DNA from: Pinus tabuliformis
Lineage: Eukaryota; Streptophyta; Pinopsida; Pinales; Pinaceae
Direction: 5' to 3'
Assembly: GCA_031772625.1 (NCBI GenBank)
Contig: CM062815.1
Location: 606,717,980-606,781,979 of the forward strand
DNA: 64,000 bases
Positions 46,392-55,902 of this stretch are shown one piece after another. Position numbers and translations under genes: made by a program. How positions within the stretch are numbered: the stretch's first letter is position 1; each line of letters starts with the position of its first letter. The notes under the pieces are model-generated. The model did not search any database. It was not told the origin of the DNA and saw only the letters and a program-made list of their open reading frames with translations.

Positions 46392-47432
46392 TGTTATCGG
46401 GAAAAGTGTCTATCTAGATCTGCTCTATCCCACTAAGGTGTGACAACAACCTTAGAAACAAACAGAGAAAACTACTTTTATATTCTTCTTTATGAACTAT
46501 AAACGAAGAGGAATAGGATGAACCAACCTGTGTCTTGTGCTAGTCCTTTGATCCAATCTCTCTCTTCTTCGACAGCTTCCAGCTACCTGCTCCCTTGCTT
46601 GCCCAACTTCACCAAGTACCTGCAAGATCACAGAAGGAAGAAACTATACAAAGACATGGGCTTATATTCATAAATAACTTAGGATCAGATTTAAGCTAAC
46701 CATGCAAATGCAACAAACATCAATGAAACACAAGCATGGAGAAGAAACTCAAATAGTTTTATTGATATACAAGAAGATCCAAGAGGAGTTACAACCGATG
46801 ATTCCTGACCCAGCATCAACCTCCCAACAAAGAATTCCCTTCTTCAACCCCAACAAAGCATAGATCACCCAATTCTCTGATATGTATCTCAAAACCAACA
46901 GCAATTCCTTACAATGTGCAAAATTCCAGCCTCTGGATCTCTGGGATGAGGGATCCATATATAGATGTATGCAAGGAGGATGAGTCAGCTCATGAATTGA
47001 TTAGTGGCTTCTCTCTGTCAGTTCTTGCTTCCACTTGGAGACTGAGAGCCTCTTACTCATCCTTGGTCGAATTCAGTGAGGCAAGTGTCATTGGAGAAGA
47101 TTCTGGAAGCTTCCATTATCTCTCCACCTCATGGAATGACTCTGCCACTTGTCATTTCCCGCTCAACGCACCCTGGTAGTGCATTTAGGTGCATTGCAAC
47201 GCACCTAGCTAGTGGACTTAGGTGCTATGCAATGCACTTGGCTAGTGGAGTAGCTGAAATGATCCTGATTTGACTAGTTCTGAGCAGTTTCTGGTGGAGA
47301 ACTTCTGGGAGAAGCTGTATTTTGTTGACCTTGTTCCTTTAGGAGTTAGAACAACACTTTTAGGGACTTAGGAGCCCTTGGTTTATGGACATTTCATGAT
47401 TAGAGTTGTAAGGCACAAAAATGTCTATAACA
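46392..47432 (-). repeat. Element 3 5' LTR (1041 bp)
   Basis: Same length as the 3' LTR, no indels, about 29 substitutions by hand count. TATA-like box (- strand) near 46952-46962. The 33-bp duplication is present here too, so it predates the insertion. Confidence 0.93.
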
Positions 47433-47665
47433 ATCGCACATTTTGCATGTGGCAGGTGAGATGCATCGCACCTTTAGCACTAGGCAATCTGTATGGTCCT
47501 GCTTTGGCCAGTTCTGAGTAGTTTTTCATGGAAAACTTCTAGGAGATGATGTAATCCGCTGACCTTGCTCCTTTGGGGTATGAAACAACACTTTTAGGGA
47601 CTTAGAAGCCCTTTGTTTATGGACATATGTGATTGGGGTTGCACTGCCCAAATATGTCTATAACA
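47433..47665 (-). repeat. Element 2 5' LTR, U3-end part (233 bp)
   Basis: Resumes at ATCGCACATTTTGC, matching the 3' LTR of Element 2 from about 25740, and ends GTCTATAACA followed by the CCAGT target repeat. Confidence 0.9.
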
Positions 47666-47670
47666 CCAGT

Positions 47671-48432
47671 AGGACTGATATCATAGGTTAGGGTCTTTAT
47701 GTCATCCTTAGCTGTCATGTTTTGAAATATTTCCCATGCTATAGGGAGTGTAAATGTATGGAGGGCTTCTTCCACTAAAATCTTGATTAACCCATAGTGA
47801 GCTAGCTGCTTTGAATTTCTTGCTTGAACCGTAGTGCTGGAGTCAATAAGGGATTGCAGGTGGAAGTAGGGGATGCTGAGCTTATGAGGTGTTGGAGTGT
47901 CCATCCCATACCTTAATTCATGGAGGATTCTAAAGTGATAACCATAGACAATGTTGTACCTCCCCTCACAGGAAATGTGTTTGATTATTTGATAACCAAC
48001 TTCATCCCAAGGATATGGTATGCTAGCCCTTCTAATGCCATTTTTATCCTCTACAGGGGTTTCATTGTTTTGGAAAAAGTTTTTCTTAGTAGCCTGCCCA
48101 ATTGGTTTCTCATCCTTACTCCAAGGCAGCCCAAGAGGAAGGGTAGTGACCATAGTGATAAATTTAGGGGTTATCTCCATGGAAATACTTCTAAAGGTGA
48201 TAGTGGAATTTGTTCTGGTGTGAGGGACCAAAGAGTGGGACAATTCTTGGGCAATTTCCTCATCAAACCCTTGGAATTTCTCAAAAAAATTCATCCAATT
48301 TGCTCTTGTGAATATGTCCACTACTTCGGGATGTGCATGGAGCCTAGAGGAGTTGGTGGGCTCCTTCCTCATAAATTGTCCTGTCATTTTGTTTATACTC
48401 CTTTGGGAAACCAAATGTAGATATGGAGACAA
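47671..48432 (-). pseudogene. Element 4 ORF3, 5' half (N-terminal domain)
   Basis: Open from ATG 48432 to the insertion point, about 254 codons. It includes ANWMNFFEKFQGFDEEIAQE, TFRSISMEITPKF, TTLPLGLPWSKDEKPI and YGYHFRILHELRYG. The fold is not recognised. A WxxFFxxFQGxD start followed by a TxLPxGxxW block suggests a globular domain of a multi-copy plant family. It joins in frame to 24938-23293; together about 736 codons before the frameshift. The position after integrase corresponds to the env-like gene of Athila. Confidence 0.7.
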
Positions 48433-50040
48433 TGATTTTTGGAGAAAAGCAGAGAAATAGAGGAGACTGTGTTTTTTTTTTTTTTTTAAATAGAAAAATT
48501 TTATATATTTCCTCCTCCTAAAGGATTTATTTCCTCCTCAAATTTAAACCACTACTTGCATATATTGATATTCAATGGGGGCATGCATGGAACCTACCTC
48601 CTCAGAAAAAAAATCGTGCTAAAACCCGTTTTTTCTCCATTCAAAACAACTCACTGCCCCTCTTGTAGAAGCCTGTTGTCCTTCTTATAGAATTCCTATA
48701 GGTTCTCCTGTAGAACCTATAAGTGCTCCTGTAGAAAATTCCAAGAGTAGGAATATGGGAGAAATCAGTGGAGAACGATGGTTACGAGGCTGTGGGGGCA
48801 TGAGGAGACTGTTTTAGCTGATTTTCGAGGAGAGAATGAAGGAAAAGTTGGTGAGAGCGCTCAGGGAGGAGTACTTATTTCCCTTTATGGATATTTCTGA
48901 TGATGGAGGGTGAGCTGGTAGAGTATATGTTGGCCATATTCAGACCATTGGTCCCCACCTGCCTTGTCATCATGGCCCCTCCTTGTAATCATCCCTCATG
49001 ATTGCAATGGAGTTCACACTTCCTCCACTACCTGTCCTTGACATCTTTCTTGAGTTGACCGTGCGCACGTGTGGGTGACATCTTCGAGTGAGTGGAGTCA
49101 ACTAGATGAAGGTGGCTAAGTTAAATTGCCACCTTTCCCTCATTCAACCTCAACCATGTCGTTGCTTTTACATGTCTTCTAATTACACAAATGCAAACAA
49201 AGGAGCGGGTTAGTTACTTACCTGAGATCTGAATGTATTTGCTGTGAGGTGTTGTGGCTCTCTCTCTCTACTGCATGCCTTTGTTTCTTTTGATGCATGC
49301 TATATGCTTGTTGATGTGTGGCTGCATCTTGTGTAGATTCTTCTCTGGCTAGATCTGAGCTTCAGGTGTCTTCTTCAACCTTCATGTTTTTACTCTCTTG
49401 CTACTGATGCTAGATTTTAATGGGAGCAGCTGCTACAAGAATTCCTACAGGAGCTCCTGTAGCTACCTCTCCTCTTGAAACTTCAGCTTCTTTCTGTGCT
49501 TGGAGCTATGAAGATGATGCCAGAGATGTAGATAGAGATGGAGAGGTAATAGGTAGGCTTCAGGGGAAGTGGATGGTTTTGTTTCCTCTCTTATTTTTTT
49601 GTGTTTTTTTTTCTTTTTCTGAAAACTGTTTTTTCTGTGTTTTTCTTGGACAGGAAGAAGAATGATGCTTGGGGTGTGATTCAGGCTCGGAAATGATGGC
49701 AAGGAGGTTTGAAGATTGTAGGAGGGTTTATAGGTTCTTTATGAAGCTTTCCTATCCCTCAAACTACCTTTTATACCTATTTCGGGCTCTCTGTAATTCC
49801 TACAGAAGCCTCTTGTAGAAAACACAGAGCCTCCTATAGAAAACACAATTCTTGGAAAAGAAGCACAGTGAGGTGAAAGAAATGCCAAGAATGATGGAGA
49901 AAGGTGTGGGAAGGTAGGATAGGTGTTGGTGTTGGTTTCAGGGCTCCCTTAGCACCTTCTGCTACTTCCTATAGTCCTCCTGCAAACCTGTAATGCAAAT
50001 GAAAATTCATTTTTCTTTTTCTCTTTTTTTTTTTGAAAAC
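48433..50040 (-). other. Element 4 noncoding region between integrase and ORF3
   Basis: No convincing gene on either strand. Enriched for CTACAGGA / TCCTGTAG words (48661-48740, 49430-49465, 49790-49850), including an 18-bp perfect palindrome at 49445-49462. A poly-T/A run lies at 48472-48489. Confidence 0.5.
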
Positions 50041-50043
50041 AAC

Positions 50044-50219
50044 TAGGGCACCTCAGGGAGGTTTTCACCCTAATTGCCTACCCTGGGTGCCTCCAAGGGA
50101 GGTTTTCACCTAGGGATCTTATTTTTATCTCTTTTTTTGACATCACTGGGCTGCCTCAAAAGAGGTTTTCAACCCAATGATGGGACTCAAGTGCCTCATG
50201 GAGGTTTTCACTTGAGTCC
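50044..50219 (-). promoter_or_regulatory. Four tandem hairpins with shared core and different paired arms
   Basis: On the + strand each unit has the form arm-CCTC-loop-GAGG-TTTT-arm'. Arms: TAGGG/CCCTA (50044/50068); CCCTGGGTG/CACCTAGGG (50081/50107, one G-T wobble); ATCACTGGGCTG/CAACCCAATGAT (50142/50170, 10 of 12 paired); GGACTCAAGTG/CACTTGAGTCC (50183/50209, perfect). Loops are 3-4 nt; the TTTT bulge is always on the right. Arm sequence changes between units while pairing is kept, which points to RNA structure. In the element's sense strand the bulge is AAAA on the 5' side. It lies between pol and ORF3. Confidence 0.8.
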
Positions 50220-50289
50220 TTATTTTTTATTTTTTATTTTTTCTTCAGTGAGTGGGTGAAGTGGAAGTTAAGACGTGCTCCGCTACCAT

Positions 50290-51668
50290 CACTGTTTTAT
50301 CCAAGCCTTCAATAAACTCTCTCTTGGAGAGGGGTTTCTTGTAGACCATCAACCGATTTCCATTGACAAGTATGGGGATGGCTTCATCATCAATGGTTAT
50401 GATTAAAATTTAACCATTGTCATTGCATTTCTCCACAGTGTAGGGTCCCAGCCATCTTGTCCTTAGCTTGACCTTGAAATTTTGTATCTTGAATCATAGA
50501 GTAGTGCCCAATCTCCCTCTTGGAATTGCTTCTCCTTGATATTTTTGTCATGCCATATCTTTCTCTGAAGCTGAACTGCCTCTGTGTGGAGAAGGGCCTA
50601 CATTCTGTTTTCATCCAATCCATTGAGCTGAAGTAATCTTTCTTTTTCTGCATGGTTGAGGTCTAGGTCCAGCTGAGCTACCATCCTTAGGGTATTGAAT
50701 TCAAATTCTATTGACAATAAAGCCTTCTTCCCATAGATTAGTTCATAGGCTGTGAACCTTGTGGTGGTATTCCATGTTGTCTTGTAGGCCCAAGTGGCCT
50801 CAACTAATCTGTCCGCCCAATCTTTTCTACTGCTGCTCACTACCTTTGTCAGGATCCCTTCCAATGCTATGTTAGTGACCTCCACCTGCTCATTGGCTTG
50901 TGGATGGTAAGGGGTCTAAGTCCTGTGCCTGATTCGATGATGTGTGGGCAGGTCTTCAATCAAATTGGAAGTGAACTGACTACCTTAATCTGTGACCAAC
51001 TCTCTTGGATACCTGAACTTGTAGAATATGTTCTCTCTCAAAAATTCAGCTACTTTTTCCTCTGTCACTGCTTTGATTGCTTTTGTCTCTGCCCACTTTG
51101 TCAGGTAATCGGTGCACATAATGATGTATTGTTTCTGCTTTGAAGGAGGGCTGATAGGCCCCACTAAGTCCATGCCCTACTCCTCAAATGGCTCAAAGGT
51201 CACTTGAGGTTGCATGGGCATCTCATCCTTCGGTGTAGGTTTCCCCATGCTCTAACAGTGATCACACTGGTTGGTATATCTCCTCACATCCTAATGAAGA
51301 GTGGGCCAGTAGTAGCCTGCTTGCAATATATTGAAGGCAGTTCTTTTTACTACAAAATGACCTCCATAAGGCCCGTCATGACAGGTCAGGAGGATGTCAA
51401 AGACTTCCTCCTCCCTGACACATCTTCTCAAGATCCGATCTGGGCCAAGTTTGAAGAGATTGCCCCCAATCCAGGTGAAAGGGGCGCTTTTCCTTACTAT
51501 CTTCCTCTTCTCCTTTGAGGACAGGTGTGGTGGGAACTGTTTTGAAACCAAGTAGTTTGTTGTATCAGCAAACCATGGAGAGAGTACTGAGATAGCAAAT
51601 AGATGTTCATCTAGCATTTGGTCATCCACAATTCCTTCTTCACCTGTAGGAAAATTTACTCTAGACAA
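50290..51668 (-). pseudogene. int: Element 4 integrase
   Basis: The N-terminal part (51668-51291) ends in the zinc-binding region (HDGPYGGHF ... CDHC). The core has GMDLVGPI (first Asp), LVTD followed by a stop then GSQF (second Asp), and ANEQVEVTN (Glu), so the DDE residues are present though the frame is broken. The 50885-50598 part reads AYKTTWNTTTRFTAYELIYGKK, typical of plant gypsy integrase. The C-terminal domain (GDWALLYD) runs down to about 50290 with several stops. Confidence 0.85.
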
Positions 51669-53160
51669 AAAGCCAGCAACAACATTTCTTTACCAGGCTT
51701 ATCAATAATGGTCAAATCAAACTATTGTAATAAAAGAAACCATCTAATAATTCGAGCATTTACATTTGGTTTGTTCATTAAATATCTAATTGCAACATGA
51801 TCAGTGTGCACAAAGGTTTGATAGCCTGTGATATAATGTCTAAATTTGTTTAAGGAATGCACGACAGCTAGGAGTTCCTTCTCGGTCACTGTATAGTTTA
51901 ACTCCGCCTTTGACAAGTTTTCTCTTATAAAGTATATGGCATAAGACAACTTTTCATCAATTTGTCCTAAGGCTACTCCTATTGCTTTGTTCGAGGTAGT
52001 TGTGTGAATGTGGAAAGGTAGGGCCCAGTTTGGGCCTCTCAGAATTGGGGCAGTCACGAGCTTGCTCTTCAAGGTATCTAGGGCTTCTTGACATTTTTTT
52101 GACCATATGAACTCAACATCTTTCCCTAAGAGGCCAAAAAAAGGAGAGTCTAACTTGTTGAAATCTTTAATGAATCTCCGGTAATACCCAACTAAGCCTA
52201 GCAAACTTCTGACATCTCTCACTTTTTGAGGAGGTGGGACCCTTTGGATGATGGAAATTTTGTTGGGGTCCACCTGCAGTCTTTGTTGAGATATTGCATG
52301 ACCTAGCACAGTCCCTTCAGTCATCAAAAATTAACATTTTTCTAAACTAAGGGACAGGTTCATCTCAATACACTTGTCTAGCTAGATTAGATAAAGCTTC
52401 CTGACAGTCAGAGCCATAAGGAGTGAATTCATCCATGTATATCTCTACTGCATCACAACTAATTCAGAAAATATACTCAGTACCGCTCTTTGGAAAGTGG
52501 TTGGAGAGTTACATAAACCAAACGGAAGGACCTGGTATGTAAACGTACCCCAAGGACAAGTGAAAGTTGTCTTATCTTGGTATTTTGGGCTAATTTAAAT
52601 ATGATTGTACCCGCTAAACCCATATAGGAAAGAGAAAAACTTTTTCCCTACCAAACCATCTAACACTTGATCTATGAAAGGTAAAGGAAAATGGTCCTTT
52701 TTAGTGGCTTTGTTCAATTCCTGATAGTCGACACAGATTATCCACTTACCATTTATCTTTGGCACTAGCACCAAAGGAGAGACCCATTCACTGTCAGAGA
52801 TGGGATAGATGAATCCTGCATCAAGCAATTTCTGCAGTTCTTCCTTAACAATATCTTTAAGTGCTAGATTCATCGTCCTTTGAGGCTGCCTAACTGACTT
52901 TCAATCCTCCTTGATGTATATATGATGAGTACATACTGAAGGGTGCACTCCCTTCATCTCCTTATAACTCCAAGCGAAGGCATCTAGGTGTTTTCTCAAC
53001 AGGCTACACAGTTCCTTCTCTTGGGAAGTGGATAGGGATGGATTGATTTTCAAGGTTCTTTCTAGGCTGAACTCTATATTCTTAACATGGAGAGGAGTGG
53101 AGTTGGCCACAGAGATCAGTTGAGGGGTTTTTTTGGGTTTCTCTTGCTATGTCCTCTAAT
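51669..53160 (-). pseudogene. pol: Element 4 reverse transcriptase and RNase H
   Basis: 53110-52901 is the pre-RT segment (KHLDAFAWSYKEMKGV). 52873-52595 has LLDAGFIYPISDSEWVSPL, ICVDYQELN and FSFLYGFSGYNHI. After stops the active site reads YMDE (52428-52439) rather than YMDD, in a shifted frame. 52327-51722 has the GHAISQQRLQVDP and LLGLVGYYRRFIKDFNK blocks, then RNase H (FHIHTTTSNKAIGVALGQ, TEKELLAVVHSLNKFRHY, HTDHVAIRYLM). Clearly inactive. Confidence 0.88.
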
Positions 53161-53389
53161 GGTGATACACTGGGAGGTGGATTCTGAATCATATTTTCAA
53201 TCATATCATCCTCATCTTATGGTTCCCCCCCATGGTGATTTCTAATGCACAAAGCGGTGCAGTGTAAACTTCATCCTCATCTTTCTCCTCCAACCAGAGA
53301 GGTAGATCATGTTCTAGCAAGGGTTGGGCAAGAGGATATAGGATTAACTGTTTGGACATGTGCCCATTCTTTATGGTCATGTTCCTAAC

Positions 53390-54046
53390 TCAATAGTTGA
53401 TGTAAGCATCGGCGGTAGCCAACCAGGGTCTTCCCAAAATGAGAGGATACCCAGTGAGCTTTGTCTTTGACTGGAGAACTATGAAATCAGCGGGACACTC
53501 CCAAGAATCAATGAAGACCATCACATCTTCCACAATCCCCTCAAGGGTCACAGTGGAGTGGTATGCTAGCTGTAGCACGGTCGTGGTCTTCCTTAAGGAG
53601 CCCTGGAGGTTAAGTTTGAGCATTGTGTCCTTTGTCATCACAATTAGGGCAGCTCCCAGATCAATCAAGGTGTGTGGGATCATGGTGCCATTGATGTGGA
53701 CATCAACTACTGGGCTTCTAGGGTCCAGATATTTTGGACAGATGACCTACCCTAACATCAGATTGGACAGTTGTCCTATGACATTTATGGTTGGGGCATC
53801 TCTCTTGTGCCTTCCTGGATGCCTAAAGCACTTCTCTTTGATCAACCTATTGTAGATAAGCACATCTTTTATGGCTTGGAGAAGTGGTATCTTTACACAC
53901 AAATGTTTCAATTCTCCTAGGAGTTCAGTTTCTTCTTGGGCAAGCTGCACTATCGTGGATAGTCTCTTAGGAAAGGGTGGATTTGCTTTAGGTTCACTTT
54001 CCTCTTCCCTAGGTGGAGGTTGGCTATCTGGGAGAACTTTCCCCAA
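53390..54046 (-). pseudogene. pro: Element 4 protease region
   Basis: The linker (54046-53747: QEETELLGELKHLCVKIPLL, KDVLIYNRLIKEK) resembles Athila-type pre-protease sequence. The protease (53683-53390) has LIDLGAALIVM in place of the usual DxGAS, then CPADFIVLQ and YPLILGRPWLATADAYI. The PADFIVL...ILGRP pair is characteristic of Athila-like elements. A stop near 53747 separates linker and enzyme. Confidence 0.82.
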
Positions 54047-54099
54047 TCACAAGTTAATTTCTTGAATCTCCATAGCATAAGTTGGGCATGAAGGTTACC

Positions 54100-55660
54100 C
54101 ACTATACACTTGTTGAGCCCGTCTGTTGTTCGGGTTCGGATTTCGCTAGGCAGGCATTTGGGGTTGCCTTGGTGGAGCAGAAGGTAACGATTGTGGTTGC
54201 ATAGGTGGTGGAGTCATAAGAGCGAGAAAAGAGTTGTATTGGGGCCTCCACCCCTGATGAGATGCATTCCATTGAGGCTGTGGCTGAGCATAGGATTGAA
54301 ATGAATGGGTGGTTGGTTGGGCATGATATTGAGATGTGGATGAACAAGGAAGTGGTGTGGACCAGCAAGGATGAGCAGGGGGACCCCAAGAAAGTATGGA
54401 GGGCACTTGGTTGGGGTTGTAGTATGCCTGAGATGTCCCTTGCATCCCCTTCTGGTATGGTCTAGGTCCATGCGGCCTTCTTTGTTTTATGTAATAGAGT
54501 TGTTTAGTGACTCCCTTAGCCCCGTGATATACAGTTTTAAGTCCGAGAAAGGAAGGGCACTTATCTGTAGAATGATTTTCTTCACAGACTGAACAAACCT
54601 CTATAGAATTCAATGGGCATTCATTCCTAAGATGCCTCTTGGTGCATCCAGGGCAAAAAATGGCCAAAGCCCTCTTTGCCTCCTCTTGTTTTCTTTTGAT
54701 ATGCAAGGTATCCATTTGCATGGAAAGAGTCTGCAACATCTCACTCTTAAGTCTTCCAGAATGTTTTCGATTTCTCCTTTAATGGATGAGTTGGAGGTAG
54801 AGGTACTGGCTATGGGTTGACTCCCCCCTACCTTTCTTTCTGGCTCCTATAGAATGGTTTCTAAAAGTGGTCTTTATGTCCTCATAGGGTAGTTGGTAGA
54901 TGTCTCCCTGGGCCAGCACATTGAGGGTGTCTAAAAGATCTTCCCGAATTACCCTAAGCAGGACCAGCTTCAGAGACTCAAGGTCAAGTGTACACTCAGC
55001 CCTTTTGTAACTAACCTGGAACCTCTCCTCATAGTCTTCGAGGGACTCATCACTTCCTATAGTCATTCGAAAAATTTCTTCTTTAGTATCTTTTGACCTA
55101 AAATAGTATCGATACTTGTTGTTAAAGTCTTGCTGCATCTAAGCCCAAGTTGTGATGCTATTGCTAGGTAATCCCATGAACCAGCACAATGCTGCATCCT
55201 TGAGAGTAGAAGGGAATAGTTTCAACTTTTGTTCATCTTCTGCATAGTCATAGGTTCGACAAATAACAAAAAATTCAAACAAAAAGGTGTCAAGATCTTT
55301 TGTAGTCAGACCATGGAAATGAGGTAGGGTGGAAGGGCTTATATTCTTCATTTTGGTGTCCCCATTGGTCTCTCGAATGGGAAAGGTACCTTCTATTCTT
55401 TCTCCATTCCCCCTACCATTTCTGTTTTTAGTCATTGGCTCCAAAGGAATGTTTTCTTCTTCTTCTTCCCCTATAGGTTCTTCAAATATGCCTGGTTTTT
55501 CACCTGAGGGTTTTTCTTGATCACAACCACTGAAGAAGAGAGAAGGTTGGCTGTGTGAAGTAGTGGGGGTGTTGGGCAAAACTTTTCTTGAGTTATCTCT
55601 ATTCCTACGAAGCATAAAAGGAAATCTTTTTGGTTGGTTTTGGTTTCTTTTTCCCCACAC
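54100..55660 (-). pseudogene. gag: Element 4 gag with two zinc knuckles
   Basis: 55660-55139: N-terminal acidic region, then capsid (LPHFHGLTTKDLDTFLFEF, KLKLFPSTLKDAALCWFMGL, NSITTWA). 55138-54779 continues capsid (MQQDFNNKYRYYFR, LEDYEERFQVSYKRAE) after one stop. 54739-54146 has two knuckles of form CX2CX3HX4C (CPGCTKRHLRNEC, CSVCEENHSTDKC) and a Pro/Gln-rich tail. Only a few stops separate the three parts, so gag is the best-preserved part of this element. Confidence 0.85.
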
Positions 55661-55879
55661 TAATAGTACCTACAAAACTGAAATGGATTGAACAAAACAA
55701 ATTGCAACTAACTGAAATGAACTTGGTGAAATGGAAATTTGCAGAATTTGAAAGGAAAGCAAGGAAATGCAGAACTAAAGGAAAATGAATGACTAGTCTA
55801 CTTTTGCTTAAATAAACTATTAGCAGAATGTTTCAATAGAAAATAGAAGAAAGCAGTGATCACAGAATACTCTGATGCT

Positions 55880-55897
55880 TCCTCAGTAATGGCACCA
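55880..55897 (-). promoter_or_regulatory. Element 4 primer binding site, tRNA-Asp-like
   Basis: TGGTGCCATTACTGAGGA on the - strand, five nt from the LTR end at 55903. It matches the tRNA-Asp PBS used by Athila elements (TGGCGCCGTTGCCGGGGA) at 13 of 18 positions; all five differences are C-to-T or G-to-A. Confidence 0.65.
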
Positions 55898-55902
55898 AAA
55901 AG

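Larger units (their letters stand above)
39612..47432 (-). mobile_element. Element 3: non-autonomous Tat-related element (NC-protease only), 7.8 kb
   Basis: Inserted into the 5' LTR of Element 2. Both LTRs are exactly 1041 bp. Target words ATCGT (39607-39611) and ATCGC (47433-47437) differ by one C/T. PBS, leader, 3' noncoding region and PPT are all Tat-family, but between leader and 3' region there is just one ORF (43095-44663) with basic tract, zinc knuckles and protease. Capsid, RT, RNase H, integrase, aRNH and the antisense gene are absent. A hand count gives about 29 differences between LTRs (about 2.8%), so it is the youngest of the three nested layers. Confidence 0.93.
24939..47665 (-). 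mobile_element. Element 2: Tat-like retrotransposon, about 14.9 kb without its insert
   Basis: Inserted in Element 4 ORF3 with a perfect 5-bp target duplication CCAGT (24934-24938 and 47666-47670). 3' LTR 24939-25969; 5' LTR split into 38810-39611 and 47433-47665 by Element 3. It has the same architecture as Element 1 and, unlike it, retains the RT core, but gag, pol and aRNH carry many stops and frameshifts. Confidence 0.93.

Noticed and set aside
23293-48432. Reading Element 4 ORF3 as an envelope gene
   Set aside because: Position fits, but no signal peptide, transmembrane segment or fusion-peptide-like stretch is visible; it looks acidic and coiled-coil.
49420-49665. 81-codon + strand frame with hydrophobic C-terminus
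   Set aside because: Poly-T-derived Phe/Leu run, no homologue in the other elements, and it overlaps the palindromic CTACAGGA region.
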